A stretch of DNA of 64,000 nucleotides from Methylobacterium sp. BTF04 (GCF_010692745.1 NZ_JAAHTB010000018.1:1-64000); one strand, 5' to 3'. Counted from the first letter of the stretch, positions 11,515 to 20,228 are shown. Notes: generated from the letters alone by a model not told the origin. Numbers and translations are program-made.

Positions 11515-12906
11515 TCACTGAGCGGCCGGCCGCTGGCGGCGGCGTTCGCGCTTCTGGCCTTCGGGCGCGACGGCATCCGCCTTGGCGGCGTCGGCCTTGT
11601 CACCCTCCGTCGCCGGAGCGGCGGCGGGGGTCGGCGAGGCGGCATCCTTCGGCTTGCCGTCGTCGGTGATGCGCACGCTCGCCCCCTCGCGCAGGCGATC
11701 GGTGCCGTCGACCACCACCCGGTCGCCGACGCCGAGGCCCTTGGTGACGACGGTGCGGGCACCGTCCGCCTCGCCCAGGGTGATGGGGCGGACCACGACC
11801 TTATCGGTCCCGTCCATCAGGTAGACGTAGGTCCCGGGGGTGCCGCGGAGGATCGCGGACGTGGGCACAATGGGGGCGGCGCGCACCGTATCGACGATGA
11901 GCTTGGCGTTCACGAACTGGTTTGGAAACAGCGCGTCGTCCTGGTTCTCGAAGATCGCGCGCAGTTTCACGGTGCCGGTGGTGGTGTCGATCTGGTTGTC
12001 CACCGTGTCGAGGACGCCGGTAGCGATGGCGTTGGCATCACCGCGGTCATACGCGGTGACGCCGAGCTTGGCCCCGGCGCGCAGGCGCTTCATCACCCGC
12101 GAGACATCGTCCTCCGGCAGGGTGAAGAGCACGGAGATCGGATGCAGCTGCGTCACCACCACGAGGCTGGTGGAGGCAGCGGTGATGTAGTTGCCCTGGT
12201 CGATCTGGCGCAGGCCAACCCGGCCATCCACCGGCGAGGTAATGCGGGTATAGGCGATGTTGAGCTTCTGCTGGTCGACGATGGCCTGGTCGGCCGCCAC
12301 CGTGCCCTCGTTCTGCTTGACCAGGGCGCCTTGCGTGTCGACGTTCTGCTTCGAGATCGAGTCCTGCTGGCTCAGGCGCTGGAAACGGGCGAGATCAAGC
12401 TTCGAATTCTGCAGCAGCGCCTGATCGCGCATGAGCTGCCCCTGGTATTGGGCGAGCAGCGCCTCGTAGGGCCGGGAATCGATCTGGGCGAGGAAGTCGC
12501 CCTTCTTCACCATCTGACCTTCGCGAAAGCCGATCTCGGTGAGGTAGCCGCTGATCTGCGAGCGCACAGTAACGGTGGCGAGCGGGGTCACCGTGCCGAG
12601 GCCCGCGAGCACGATCGGCACGTCGCCGGCCACCACCGTGGCGATACCCACCGCCTGGGCTGGCTCGCCACCATGGCGGCCGCCGCGACCGGCGCCCTTG
12701 CCGCGCGCCGCCGCCGTATCGGTCTGGCCCTCAGTCTTCGGCGCGTGGAAGTGTCGATACGCGGCGTAGCCGCCGCCCAGGAGCAGCAGAAGGAGGACGA
12801 ACCACACCCAGCCACGGCCGCGCCGTGTCTTGACCGGTCTCGTCTGGCCCGGCGGCAGCGCATAGTCGCGCGCCGTCTCGGTGCGGATGGGGGAGCTCTC
12901 ATTCAT
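11515..12906 (-). CDS. mdtA: RND membrane fusion protein, MdtA-like
   Basis: The periplasmic adaptor linking permease and outer-membrane channel, 463 residues. Residues ~32-48 form one transmembrane anchor (WVWFVLLLLLLGGGYA). The barrel-sandwich halves (VTVRSQISGYLTEIGFREGQMVKKGD and TRITSPVDGRVGLRQIDQG) flank the alpha hairpin. Between anchor and core is a Gly/Arg-rich linker, and the C-terminal ~45 residues are a charged, low-complexity tail ending RERRRQRPAAQ. It starts the pump operon; no strong ribosome site precedes the ATG. A long leader separates it from the promoter region at 13.6 kb. Confidence 0.92.
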   Translation of the reverse strand: MNESSPIRTETARDYALPPGQTRPVKTRRGRGWVWFVLLLLLLGGGYAAYRHFHAPKTEGQTDTAAARGKGAGRGGRHGGEPAQAVGIATVVAGDVPIVLAGLGTVTPLATVTVRSQISGYLTEIGFREGQMVKKGDFLAQIDSRPYEALLAQYQGQLMRDQALLQNSKLDLARFQRLSQQDSISKQNVDTQGALVKQNEGTVAADQAIVDQQKLNIAYTRITSPVDGRVGLRQIDQGNYITAASTSLVVVTQLHPISVLFTLPEDDVSRVMKRLRAGAKLGVTAYDRGDANAIATGVLDTVDNQIDTTTGTVKLRAIFENQDDALFPNQFVNAKLIVDTVRAAPIVPTSAILRGTPGTYVYLMDGTDKVVVRPITLGEADGARTVVTKGLGVGDRVVVDGTDRLREGASVRITDDGKPKDAASPTPAAAPATEGDKADAAKADAVAPEGQKRERRRQRPAAQ

Positions 12907-13280
12907 GGGTTCATGCCCCGGACGCGCGGCGCCCCGGTCCTCCCGGCAATGCGGATGGTCTCGGCCAGCCTGTTCAACGGTTTCCCAAGCTCCCTGACCG
13001 CATGCAAAACCGCATGCCGTTCGTTGGATTCAAGATAGGTTCCCGGTCGTCCGCGCGACAGATCGGAATGGCGTCGCACCTCCGCTCTGCACCGGAACGA
13101 TGCAGCGGCATCGTCGCAGATCGGGAGGATCACACGGGCGACGCGGCGCCTCGCCCCTTCATCCCGCTTGCAGCACGGCATGATCACAACTCTGACGGGC
13201 CAATACGACACCAGTACGGCATCGAAGTTTCCCTCGTGTTGCTGCCCGGCGATCAGCCCCGCGACGGGCGTGAACGACGC
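12907..13280 (-). other. Untranslated leader between small peptide gene and mdtA
   Basis: These 374 bases have no convincing gene. A 102-codon minus-strand frame exists but has cysteine/arginine-rich, unpatterned content and no ribosome site. If transcription starts at the promoter near 13584, this stretch is mRNA leader and could hold regulatory structure. I saw no clear terminator hairpin in it. Confidence 0.4.
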
Positions 13281-13421
13281 TCAGGGCCGCTGGGAAGGGT
13301 CGTAGGCGCGGACGACATCACGATAGGACGCATCGACCGGCGCCACCGGGACGGCGAGCCGCAGGCCAAGGCCGAGCAGCGCGGTCACGAGAGCGAGGAG
13401 GAGACAGGTGCTGGTGCGCAT
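13281..13421 (-). CDS. Small exported or membrane peptide (46 aa)
   Basis: AAGGAGG lies seven bases before an ATG at 13421, the best ribosome site in this region. The 46-residue product has a hydrophobic N-terminal segment (CLLLALVTALLGLGLRLAV) preceded by MRTST, then a polar tail PVDASYRDVVRAYDPSQRP. It could be a signal peptide with a very short mature part or a single-span membrane peptide. It is the first open frame after the palindromic promoter at 13584-13623 and lies upstream of the RND operon on the same strand. Small membrane peptides can modulate RND pumps (AcrZ with AcrB), but a link here is inference. No family is recognised. Confidence 0.6.
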   Translation of the reverse strand: MRTSTCLLLALVTALLGLGLRLAVPVAPVDASYRDVVRAYDPSQRP

Positions 13422-13583
13422 CGCCAGGCCTCCTTGCCACAAAGACCGCGACGCAGACACGAAAAAAGGCCGCCGCGAGGGGCGACGACCTTCGAACGGA
13501 GAACGGACTGGAGTGGCGATCACCCGAGCGAAACGAGGGGGCGAAGTCCCGTCCAAGCGATCGCCGCTCCAGCCGTGAGCCAG

Positions 13584-13623
13584 AAAATAAATCACGACTG
13601 ATGAATGTCAACATTCGTCAGTC
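13584..13623 (-). promoter_or_regulatory. Promoter with overlapping palindromic operator, RND operon side
   Basis: On the minus strand TTGACA (13606-13611) and TATTTT (13584-13589) are separated by 16 bases, a good vegetative promoter. The -35 element sits inside an inverted repeat: GACTGATGAATGT (13596-13608) and ACATTCGTCAGTC (13611-13623), 12 of 13 positions paired, two-base centre. That geometry suits a TetR- or MarR-type repressor blocking polymerase. No regulator gene is adjacent. Confidence 0.6.
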
Positions 13624-13764
13624 ATCTGCGGACCGGCTTTCGCCAGCCGCGTGCGGGCACGCACATTTCGCGGGCCGTTGGCCCCATGCTACGGAACGAG
13701 GGTGCGTGCGGCCGGTCTGGTCCCACGACCCTGGACCATCACCGCCAACCTGTTGACGCAGCTT

Positions 13765-14919
13765 ATGAATTCCGTCTTCGCCGACCTGCCGACGACCGTG
13801 TTCACCGTGATGTCCGCCCTTGCCCGCGAATGCGGGGCGATCAATCTCGGCCAGGGATTTCCCGATGATCCAGGTCCCGAAGATGTCCGGCGCAAGGCGG
13901 CCGAGGCAGTGCTCGATGGCGACAATCAATATCCACCGATGATGGGATTGCCGCTTTTGCGCCAAGCCATCGCGACGCATTACGCCCACCATCAAGGGCT
14001 CGACCTCGATCCGCAGGCCGAGGTGATGGTGACGTCGGGCGCCACCGAGGCCATCGCGGCCGCCCTTCTGGCGTTGATCGCGCCGGGCGACGAGGTCGTG
14101 CTGTTCGCCCCCCTCTACGATGCCTACCTCCCCCTGGTCCGGCAGGCCGGCGGCATCGCCCGGATCGTCAACCTGAGCCCGCCGCATTTCCGGCTCGACG
14201 CGGACGCGCTGGACCAGGCCTTCTCGGACCGCACCAAGCTCGTCGTCCTCAACAACCCGCTGAATCCGAGCGCCACCACCTTTTCGCAGGCTGACCTGTC
14301 GCTGCTGGCGGAGGTATGCGTGCGCCACGACGTCATCGCCGTCTGCGACGAGGTCTGGGAGCACATCGTTTTCGATGGCGCCCGCCATGTCCCGTTGATG
14401 GCCTTGCCGGGCATGCGCGACCGGACGGTGAAGATCGGCTCGGCCGGCAAGATCTTCGGGCTCACCGGCTGGAAGGTCGGCTTCGTCATGGCCGCACCGC
14501 CGCTCCTCAAGGTGGTCGCCAACGCGCACCAGTTCCTCACCTTCACCACACCGCCCTGCCTGCAGGAGGCGGTCGCCTACGGGCTTGGAAAGGACGATGC
14601 CTACTTCACCGCCATGCGGGCGCGTTTGGCCCGCTCGCGCGACCGGTTGAGCGCCGGGTTGCGGGAGCGCGGGTTCACCGTGCTGCCCTCCTCCGGCACC
14701 TACTTCCTCAACGTCGACATCGCGCCACTGGGCTGGACCGACGACATCGCCTTCTGTGAACGATTGGTCCGCACCCATGGAGTCGCGGCGATTCCGGTGA
14801 GCGCCTTCTATGCCGACTCTCCGGTGTGCCACCTCGTGCGCCTGTGCTTCGCCAAGCGGGACGCCACCCTCGACGCGGCCCTCGACAGGCTGGACGCCGT
14901 AGTACGGAGGGCGGCATGA
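13765..14919 (+). CDS. PLP-dependent class I/II aminotransferase
   Basis: A fold-type I aminotransferase of 384 residues. GQGFPD near the start binds substrate; SGATEAI and NNPLNPSATTF are cofactor-binding segments; the Schiff-base lysine is in SAGKIFGLTGWKVG; the substrate-carboxylate arginine is in LVRLCFAKR. It is most like the kynurenine/methionine aminotransferase (YbdL-type) group, which uses glutamine or methionine and 2-oxo acids, but specificity is not certain. The ATG at 13765 fits the family N-terminus (MNSVFADLPTTVFTVMSALA); an upstream extension would be unstructured. It stands alone on the plus strand, divergent from the pump promoter. Confidence 0.88.
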   Translation: MNSVFADLPTTVFTVMSALARECGAINLGQGFPDDPGPEDVRRKAAEAVLDGDNQYPPMMGLPLLRQAIATHYAHHQGLDLDPQAEVMVTSGATEAIAAALLALIAPGDEVVLFAPLYDAYLPLVRQAGGIARIVNLSPPHFRLDADALDQAFSDRTKLVVLNNPLNPSATTFSQADLSLLAEVCVRHDVIAVCDEVWEHIVFDGARHVPLMALPGMRDRTVKIGSAGKIFGLTGWKVGFVMAAPPLLKVVANAHQFLTFTTPPCLQEAVAYGLGKDDAYFTAMRARLARSRDRLSAGLRERGFTVLPSSGTYFLNVDIAPLGWTDDIAFCERLVRTHGVAAIPVSAFYADSPVCHLVRLCFAKRDATLDAALDRLDAVVRRAA

Positions 14920-15003
14920 TCGGCGGTTCCCCTCTCACGATGTCGCGGGGCGGGCCGCTTGCGGGCCGGGGCGGCCGAGGCCACATCGGAGGGCATGAGC
15001 ACG

Positions 15004-15468
15004 ATGCGCATCCCTCGGAGCCCGAGCATGGACTTCACGCAGACCGCCGGCGCCACCACCCGTTTTCGTCCCAAGGCCGACGACCGCGAGGCGACGCTGC
15101 TGCGCCTGGAAGCGTTCGCACACCTGATGGACACGGCATTCGTCATCCCGGGCATCAACAGGCGTGTGGGCCTCGACGCGCTGATCGGCCTCGTGCCGGT
15201 GATCGGCGACGTCGCCGGCATGCTGTTGTCCTCCTACGTGATCTACGAGGCGCGCCGCCTCGGCGTGCCGCGCTGGCTGATCGCCCGGATGGCGCTGAAC
15301 GTGGCCTTCGATGGGGTAATCGGCTCGGTGCCGCTGGCCGGCGACATCTTCGACGCCGCCTTCAAGGCCAATCGGCGCAATGTCCGTCTGTTGCGTCGCC
15401 ATCTCGAAAAGCACGGGGGGCTGCGCACCAACGAAATCGAAGGCAAAGCCGTGCACATCGACGGCTGA
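15004..15468 (+). CDS. DUF4112 domain membrane protein
   Basis: A roughly 154-residue DUF4112 protein. The core has RLEAFAHLMDTAFVIPG, GLDALIGLVPVIGDVAGMLLSSYVI, a proline-glycine-rich pair of hydrophobic segments, then GSVPLAGDIFDAAFKANRRN. The repeated P-(V/L)-x-GD pattern is the family signature. The function is unknown; membrane association is likely. A GGAGG site 11 bases before the ATG at 15004 supports that start; the ATG at 14995 lies too close to it. The YejE-like permease gene starts 31 bases downstream. Confidence 0.75.
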   Translation: MRIPRSPSMDFTQTAGATTRFRPKADDREATLLRLEAFAHLMDTAFVIPGINRRVGLDALIGLVPVIGDVAGMLLSSYVIYEARRLGVPRWLIARMALNVAFDGVIGSVPLAGDIFDAAFKANRRNVRLLRRHLEKHGGLRTNEIEGKAVHIDG

Positions 15469-15499
15469 ACGTCGTGCCGGTGGCCTGGAGCGCGGTCCG

Positions 15500-16630
15500 A
15501 TGAACAGGACCGCTCACCCTCTCCCCCAAATGGCTGTTCCGGCGCCGCGCGCGCAGTGGCTGTCGCCGCTCAACCGACGGCGGCTGTCGAACTTCCGGCG
15601 AAACCGGCTCGGCTTCTGGTCCTTCGTGATCTTCACCGGGCTGTTCGCCACAAGCCTGTTTGCCGAGTTCATCGCCAACGACCGACCCCTGGTGGTGTCG
15701 TACAAGGGCGAAATCCTGTTTCCCGTCCTGATCGACTATCCGGACGAGAAGTTCGGTGGGTTCTATGCGCGGCCGAACTACCGATCGGCCGAAACCCGCA
15801 AGGAGATCGCCGATCACGGCTGGGCCCTCTGGCCGCCGATTCCGTATTCCTACGACACCATCATCGACGGTCTGCCGACCCCTTCGCCGTCGCCGCCGAC
15901 CTGGATGCTGACGGATGCTCAGTGTCAGGCCGCCGGGACCCCGTGTCGCGATCTCGAAACGCATTGGCTCGGGACAGACAACACCACCCGCGATGTACTG
16001 GCGCGGATCATCTACGGCTTTCGCATCTCGGTGCTGTTCGGGCTGATCCTGGCCGTGGTCTCCTCGGTGATTGGCGTGATCGCCGGCGCGGTGCAGGGCT
16101 ATTTCGGCGGCTGGGTCGACCTGTCCCTCCAGCGTTTCATCGAGGTTTGGAGCGGTATTCCGACGCTCTATCTCATCATCATCATTTCGGCGTTCATTGA
16201 GCCGGGTTTCTTCGTGCTGCTCGGTATCCTGTTGCTGTTCTCATGGGTGTCGCTCGTCGGCGTCGTCCGCGCCGAGTTCCTGCGCGCGCGCAATTTCGAA
16301 TATGTCCGCGCCGCCCGCGCCTTGGGTCTGTCCAACATCCGCATCATGAGCCGCCACCTACTGCCCAACGCAATGGTGGCGACGCTGACCTTCCTGCCCT
16401 TCATCCTCAACGGCTCGATCGGCACCCTGACCTCGCTGGACTTCCTCGGTTTCGGCCTTCCGCCCGGCTCGGCCTCGCTCGGGGAATTGCTGGCTCAGGG
16501 CAAGGACAACATCCAGGCGCCCTGGCTCGGGCTCACCGGCTTCTTCGTGGTCGCCGTGATGCTGAGTCTGTTGGTCTTTGCCGGCGAGGCGGTGCGCGAC
16601 GCATTCGATCCCCGCAAATCGTTCGCCTGA
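15500..16630 (+). CDS. yejE: ABC peptide transporter permease, YejE-like
   Basis: A DppC/OppC-type permease of 376 residues. The long N-terminal periplasmic insertion (PYSYDTIIDGLPTPSPSPP, then DLETHWLGTDNTTRDVLARIIYG) is typical of YejE. The EAA loop that docks the ATPase reads EYVRAARALGLSNIRIMSRHLLPN. Six transmembrane segments are visible. YejE normally functions with YejA, YejB and YejF for microcin C/oligopeptide import, and the genes usually sit together; here none is adjacent. GGAG lies nine bases before the chosen ATG. It may be transcribed with the DUF4112 gene. Confidence 0.85.
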   Translation: MNRTAHPLPQMAVPAPRAQWLSPLNRRRLSNFRRNRLGFWSFVIFTGLFATSLFAEFIANDRPLVVSYKGEILFPVLIDYPDEKFGGFYARPNYRSAETRKEIADHGWALWPPIPYSYDTIIDGLPTPSPSPPTWMLTDAQCQAAGTPCRDLETHWLGTDNTTRDVLARIIYGFRISVLFGLILAVVSSVIGVIAGAVQGYFGGWVDLSLQRFIEVWSGIPTLYLIIIISAFIEPGFFVLLGILLLFSWVSLVGVVRAEFLRARNFEYVRAARALGLSNIRIMSRHLLPNAMVATLTFLPFILNGSIGTLTSLDFLGFGLPPGSASLGELLAQGKDNIQAPWLGLTGFFVVAVMLSLLVFAGEAVRDAFDPRKSFA

Positions 16631-16723
16631 GTGCCGGTCTCCTGTTCAGCGTGACGCTGCGCGATGCCGGTCCGACACGCAATCGCCCGAGTGTCGGATG
16701 TTGCACGCGACAGGTGTCGTGAA

Positions 16724-16752
16724 CCGTTTCGATCGCCATAGGGTCGAAACGG
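16724..16752. repeat. Inverted repeat between yejE and GGDEF-EAL gene
   Basis: CCGTTTCGA (16724-16732) is repeated inverted as TCGAAACGG (16744-16752) around 11 bases. No T-run follows, so it may be a rho-type hairpin after yejE or an operator for the downstream gene. Confidence 0.45.
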
Positions 16753-16854
16753 ATCGCCGAATGAGAATTCGTCCGGTGTGCGGCAAGCGAGCAAAAATAT
16801 TAGTGTTTTGACCTAAGCTGCATCATCTTTCCGTGATGTGCTGGTGACGAGCCG

Positions 16855-19038
16855 ATGGTGGTCAATCAAACGTCGGTGGGCACGAAAGGATCACGGATCG
16901 CTGCCTTGCGATCCTTTCGGCTCGCCGATGGTGTGACGGAGCCTGGCCTCGAGAGGATCACGCGGCTGGCCGCATTCAGCCTCGGGATGTCATTGGCGTG
17001 GGTCTCGCTGATCGACGATGCATGGCTGCTGCCCCATGCCTGCTTCGGTGCCCAGATCGCGCGGGTACCGCGGCACGGTACGCCGTGCGAGGCCGCCATG
17101 AACGCCGACGAGGTCTTCGTCGTCGACCTGCACCGCGACGCGCGCTTTGCCGCCGGCACCTTCCCCGAACCGATGCAGGCGATGCAGGTCTATGCCGGCG
17201 CGGCGCTCGTCACCACAGAAGGAGACCGAATCGGTACTCTGTGCGTGATGGACCCGAACCCGGAGCGGATCCTTTCGCCTGCCGAAAAGGCGAGCCTCGC
17301 CTCATTCGCCGGCCTGGTCATAGACTGGCTCGAGGCCCGACGCTGCGCGTTCGAGCGGGCGGCCATCGCGGGCTTTGCGGAAGCCTCCGAGTATGCCTTC
17401 GTGTCGATCGACGGCGACGGCACCATCACATTCGCCAATCGGGCCTGCGAAGCGATCTTCGGCTACGAGCCCGGCGCGATGCTGGGCCAGGACATCGACA
17501 TCATCATCCCCGAGTCGTTCCGCGAGGCGCACAAGGCGGGTGTCGCCCGCATCGCGACCGGAAAGGCCTCGAAACTCGCCGGGCAGACCATCGAGCTGAA
17601 CGCCCAGCGCCGGGACGGCACGATCTTCCCGATCGAGTTTTCGCTTTCGCTGTGGCCGACCCAAACCGGCACCGGCACCGGCATCGGCGCGATTATCCGC
17701 GACATCAGCGAATGGCGCGCCCGCGATGCCACCCTGATCCAGATGGCCCATCACGATAAGCTGACGGGCCTCACCAACCGCGCCTGTTTCGACGAACATC
17801 TGCGGGCTGTCCTCGATGCGGGCGGGCCCGCCACCGTGCTGCTGCTCGATCTCGACGGCTTCAAGGAGGTGAACGACAGTCTCGGGCATGCCACCGGCGA
17901 TGCGCTGCTGCAGGCGGTGGCGGTACGGCTTCCGATCTGTATCGAGGAAGGCACGATCATCGCGCGCTTCGGCGGCGACGAGTTCGCGCTGCTTCTGCCC
18001 CGCGGCGGCGGCGTGCAGAGCGCGAATGCCTGCGCCGCGGCGATCCTGACCGGTTTTCAGGCGCCGTTCCAGATCTGCGGGCACACCTTCCACGTCGGCC
18101 TGAGTATCGGTGCGGCCATCGGCAATGCGCACGCGACGACTCCCGACGACCTCATCGCCGATGCGGATCTCGCCCTGTATCAGGCCAAGCGCGATGGCCG
18201 GCGCTGCATGCGCCTGTTCGCGCCGGCCATGCGCAAGGCCGTACTCGCACGCCGAGCCCTACACGATGAACTGACGCGGGCCGTCGAGGGCGCTCAGCTG
18301 GTGCTCCACTACCAGCCTCAGGTGAATCTCCGCACCGGGCGGGTCGTGGGCGTCGAAGCGCTGCTGCGCTGGCAACATCCAGAGCGCGGCCTGCTCCTGC
18401 CGGGCGCGTTCCTGTCTGCCCTCGAAGCGCATCCCCTCGCCGACCCGGTCGGCCGCTGGATCATCGACGAGGCCTGTCGCCAGGCCGCGGCGTGGCGGGC
18501 GGCCCGGCTGCCGCCCGTCCGGGTCGCCGTCAATCTGTTCGACGCCCAGCTCAAGGGCGGTACGCTGACGAAAGACGTGATCGGCTCGCTCGCCCGCTAC
18601 ACGCTGCCGCCGCAGACCCTCGAGATCGAGGTGACGGAGCGCATCGCACTCCGGGCCGACGATGCGATCCTCGAGCCGATCCGCGAACTCCATGCCCATG
18701 GCGTCGCCATCGCCTTCGACGATTTCGGCACGGGCTATGCCTCGCTCAGTTCGCTCAAGCGTTTCCCGCTCACGCGCCTCAAGATCGACCGCAGCTTCGT
18801 GCGCGACGTGCTCACAGACCGGCACGATGCCGAGATCATCCGCGCGGTGCTCGCCATGGCCGACAGCTTCGGCCTCGACGTGATCGCGGAAGGGATCGAG
18901 CAGCCGGAACAGGAAGCGATCCTGCTGGCGATGGGCTGCCGCGAGGGCCAGGGCTACCTCTATGGCCGCGCCACCACCGCACAGGGCGTATCGAAACTTC
19001 TCAAGGACGGATCGATGCGCCGGGTCAGCGCGGCCTGA
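16855..19038 (+). CDS. Cyclic-di-GMP turnover protein, GAF-PAS-GGDEF-EAL
   Basis: A cytosolic 727-residue protein with no transmembrane segment. Residues ~25-160 are a GAF domain, ~170-290 a PAS domain (YAFVSIDGDGTITFANRAC), then a diguanylate cyclase with an intact GGDEF motif near residue 373. The inhibitory RxxD site before it is absent (EEGT). The EAL domain has EALLRW (~501), N in VAVNL, EVTER, DDFGTG (~621), LKIDRSF and AEGIE, so the phosphodiesterase residues look complete. It could therefore make or hydrolyse c-di-GMP. GAF and PAS suggest control by a ligand or redox signal. The ribosome site is weak. Convergent with the small exported protein at 19099. Confidence 0.92.
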   Translation: MVVNQTSVGTKGSRIAALRSFRLADGVTEPGLERITRLAAFSLGMSLAWVSLIDDAWLLPHACFGAQIARVPRHGTPCEAAMNADEVFVVDLHRDARFAAGTFPEPMQAMQVYAGAALVTTEGDRIGTLCVMDPNPERILSPAEKASLASFAGLVIDWLEARRCAFERAAIAGFAEASEYAFVSIDGDGTITFANRACEAIFGYEPGAMLGQDIDIIIPESFREAHKAGVARIATGKASKLAGQTIELNAQRRDGTIFPIEFSLSLWPTQTGTGTGIGAIIRDISEWRARDATLIQMAHHDKLTGLTNRACFDEHLRAVLDAGGPATVLLLDLDGFKEVNDSLGHATGDALLQAVAVRLPICIEEGTIIARFGGDEFALLLPRGGGVQSANACAAAILTGFQAPFQICGHTFHVGLSIGAAIGNAHATTPDDLIADADLALYQAKRDGRRCMRLFAPAMRKAVLARRALHDELTRAVEGAQLVLHYQPQVNLRTGRVVGVEALLRWQHPERGLLLPGAFLSALEAHPLADPVGRWIIDEACRQAAAWRAARLPPVRVAVNLFDAQLKGGTLTKDVIGSLARYTLPPQTLEIEVTERIALRADDAILEPIRELHAHGVAIAFDDFGTGYASLSSLKRFPLTRLKIDRSFVRDVLTDRHDAEIIRAVLAMADSFGLDVIAEGIEQPEQEAILLAMGCREGQGYLYGRATTAQGVSKLLKDGSMRRVSAA

Positions 19039-19098
19039 TCGTCGGCGCCCGCCGCATCGGCCGAAGCTCGCCGGGTCCGGAGGAACGGCGTCGCTGTC

Positions 19099-19431
19099 CT
19101 AGAGCGAAGGGGACGTTCCGCGCCCGAGCAGCCAACCCCGCGCGCGCGCGAGCAGAGCCGGACGAACCCGCGCCACATCGTCTCCATCGACGAGGGGCGA
19201 CGACGACAGGGCGGTGAGATAGGCGCTCTCGCGCTCCCGGCAGTCCCTCAGGGCGGTATCGGCTGCCAATGTCCGGCTGGTGAGCATGGCCTGGAGATCG
19301 AAGCTGCGGTGCAAGCAGCCCTGCCAGGCGGCATGCAGCGGAGCGACCGCGCCTTCGGCATGGGCAGGGCCGCAAGCCATCGACAGGAAGAGCGCGGTGA
19401 GGAGCAGTGCGGCGTGCGCGCGGTGCGTCAT
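19099..19431 (-). CDS. Small exported hypothetical protein (110 aa)
   Basis: The N-terminus MTHRAHAALLLTALFLSMACGPAHAEG is a clear signal peptide with cleavage likely after AHA. The mature ~85 residues contain two cysteines (WQGCLH, RDCRERES), which could form a disulphide, and a Ser-Leu tail. No family is recognised. A CtrA-like box with one mismatch (CTAA-N7-TTAA, 19476-19490) lies about 45 bases upstream of the start. It follows the peptidase gene at 19533 on the same strand but has its own upstream gap. Confidence 0.65.
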   Translation of the reverse strand: MTHRAHAALLLTALFLSMACGPAHAEGAVAPLHAAWQGCLHRSFDLQAMLTSRTLAADTALRDCRERESAYLTALSSSPLVDGDDVARVRPALLARARGWLLGRGTSPSL

Positions 19432-19475
19432 GAGGTTCTAAGGTCCCGAGCCCGGGAAACCTCGCGCAGACACCC

Positions 19476-19490
19476 CTAATCGGCGGTTAA
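19476..19490. promoter_or_regulatory. CtrA-like box, one mismatch
   Basis: CTAA-TCGGCGG-TTAA on the plus strand, read as TTAA-N7-TTAG on the minus strand, upstream of the exported protein gene at 19431. The CtrA consensus is TTAA-N7-TTAA(C). Confidence 0.35.
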
Positions 19491-19532
19491 GGGTAGCATT
19501 GTCGACAGTCCCGTTTCGGGACGCCGTTCGGA

Positions 19533-20195
19533 TCAGCGGTTGGCGGTGGTGACCGGCGACGCAGCGCGGCCGAGCGACACCCAGGCCACGGCATCCTGGC
19601 TTTCACGCTTAATGAAGGTGTAGCCGGTCTGGCGCCAGGGCAGGATGGTGCTGGTCTTGTTGTCGAGGATCAGATCGCCGCGACTGGTGATCAGGGTGAG
19701 CACGGCATGGCCCTCGCCCTTCTCGTCGATGACCACCGTCATCCGCATTGCCCGGCGCGGCAGGCCGGCATCGGCCAGCAGCTTGCGCTTGAGGAGCTGG
19801 TAGTCCTCGCAGTCTCCGGCACCGTCTTCGGCGAGGTCCCAGCGGTCGGCGACGTGGAAGTGTTCCATGTCGGTGACCGCACGCAGCGAGTTGTTCACCT
19901 TGCGGTTGACCGAGACGATGGTGCTCCAGATTGCCGGGGTCAGGGCAATCTCGGTGGGCTCGTTGCGGTCGACGGCGCATTCGGCGGCATAGGTCTCGCA
20001 AAACGTGACCCAGGCAGCGATGGGGCGGGCCTGACCGACTGCGGCGATGATGCTGGGCACGCTGGGCAGGGAGGCCAGGGTCTGGGCCCCGGCGGCGGGG
20101 GCGAAGAGCAGGCCGGCGGCGAGGACGGACGCACCGCGAAACGCCCGGGCGATGCCTGCAAGTGCCGTCAAACGCTGGGAAATCGCGATCCGCAT
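19533..20195 (-). CDS. Exported LapG-like transglutaminase-fold cysteine peptidase
   Basis: A 220-residue member of the bacterial transglutaminase-like cysteine proteinase family (Peptidase C93, the LapG fold). The signal peptide ends near residue 38 (AAGAQ). The catalytic triad is visible: Cys in DGAGDCEDYQLLKR, His in GEGHAVL, Asp in LILDNK. LapG-type enzymes cleave adhesin N-termini in the periplasm, often under c-di-GMP control. No LapD or large adhesin gene is in the window, but a c-di-GMP turnover gene lies nearby at 16855. Two CtrA-type boxes are upstream. The family is firm; the substrate is unknown. Confidence 0.88.
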   Translation of the reverse strand: MRIAISQRLTALAGIARAFRGASVLAAGLLFAPAAGAQTLASLPSVPSIIAAVGQARPIAAWVTFCETYAAECAVDRNEPTEIALTPAIWSTIVSVNRKVNNSLRAVTDMEHFHVADRWDLAEDGAGDCEDYQLLKRKLLADAGLPRRAMRMTVVIDEKGEGHAVLTLITSRGDLILDNKTSTILPWRQTGYTFIKRESQDAVAWVSLGRAASPVTTANR

Positions 20196-20212
20196 GGCCG
20201 CCGTCCGTCTCG

Positions 20213-20228
20213 TTAAGCTTCTGTTAAC
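20213..20228. promoter_or_regulatory. CtrA box, full match
   Basis: TTAAGCTTCTGTTAAC is TTAA-N7-TTAAC, the full CtrA consensus of alphaproteobacteria. It lies 17 bases upstream of the LapG-like peptidase start (20195). It also contains a 6-base inverted repeat (AGCTTC and GAAGCT). Confidence 0.65.

Noticed and set aside
12903-13211. 102-codon minus-strand frame before the membrane fusion gene
   Set aside because: Unpatterned and cysteine/arginine-rich, with no ribosome site; more likely leader sequence of the operon.
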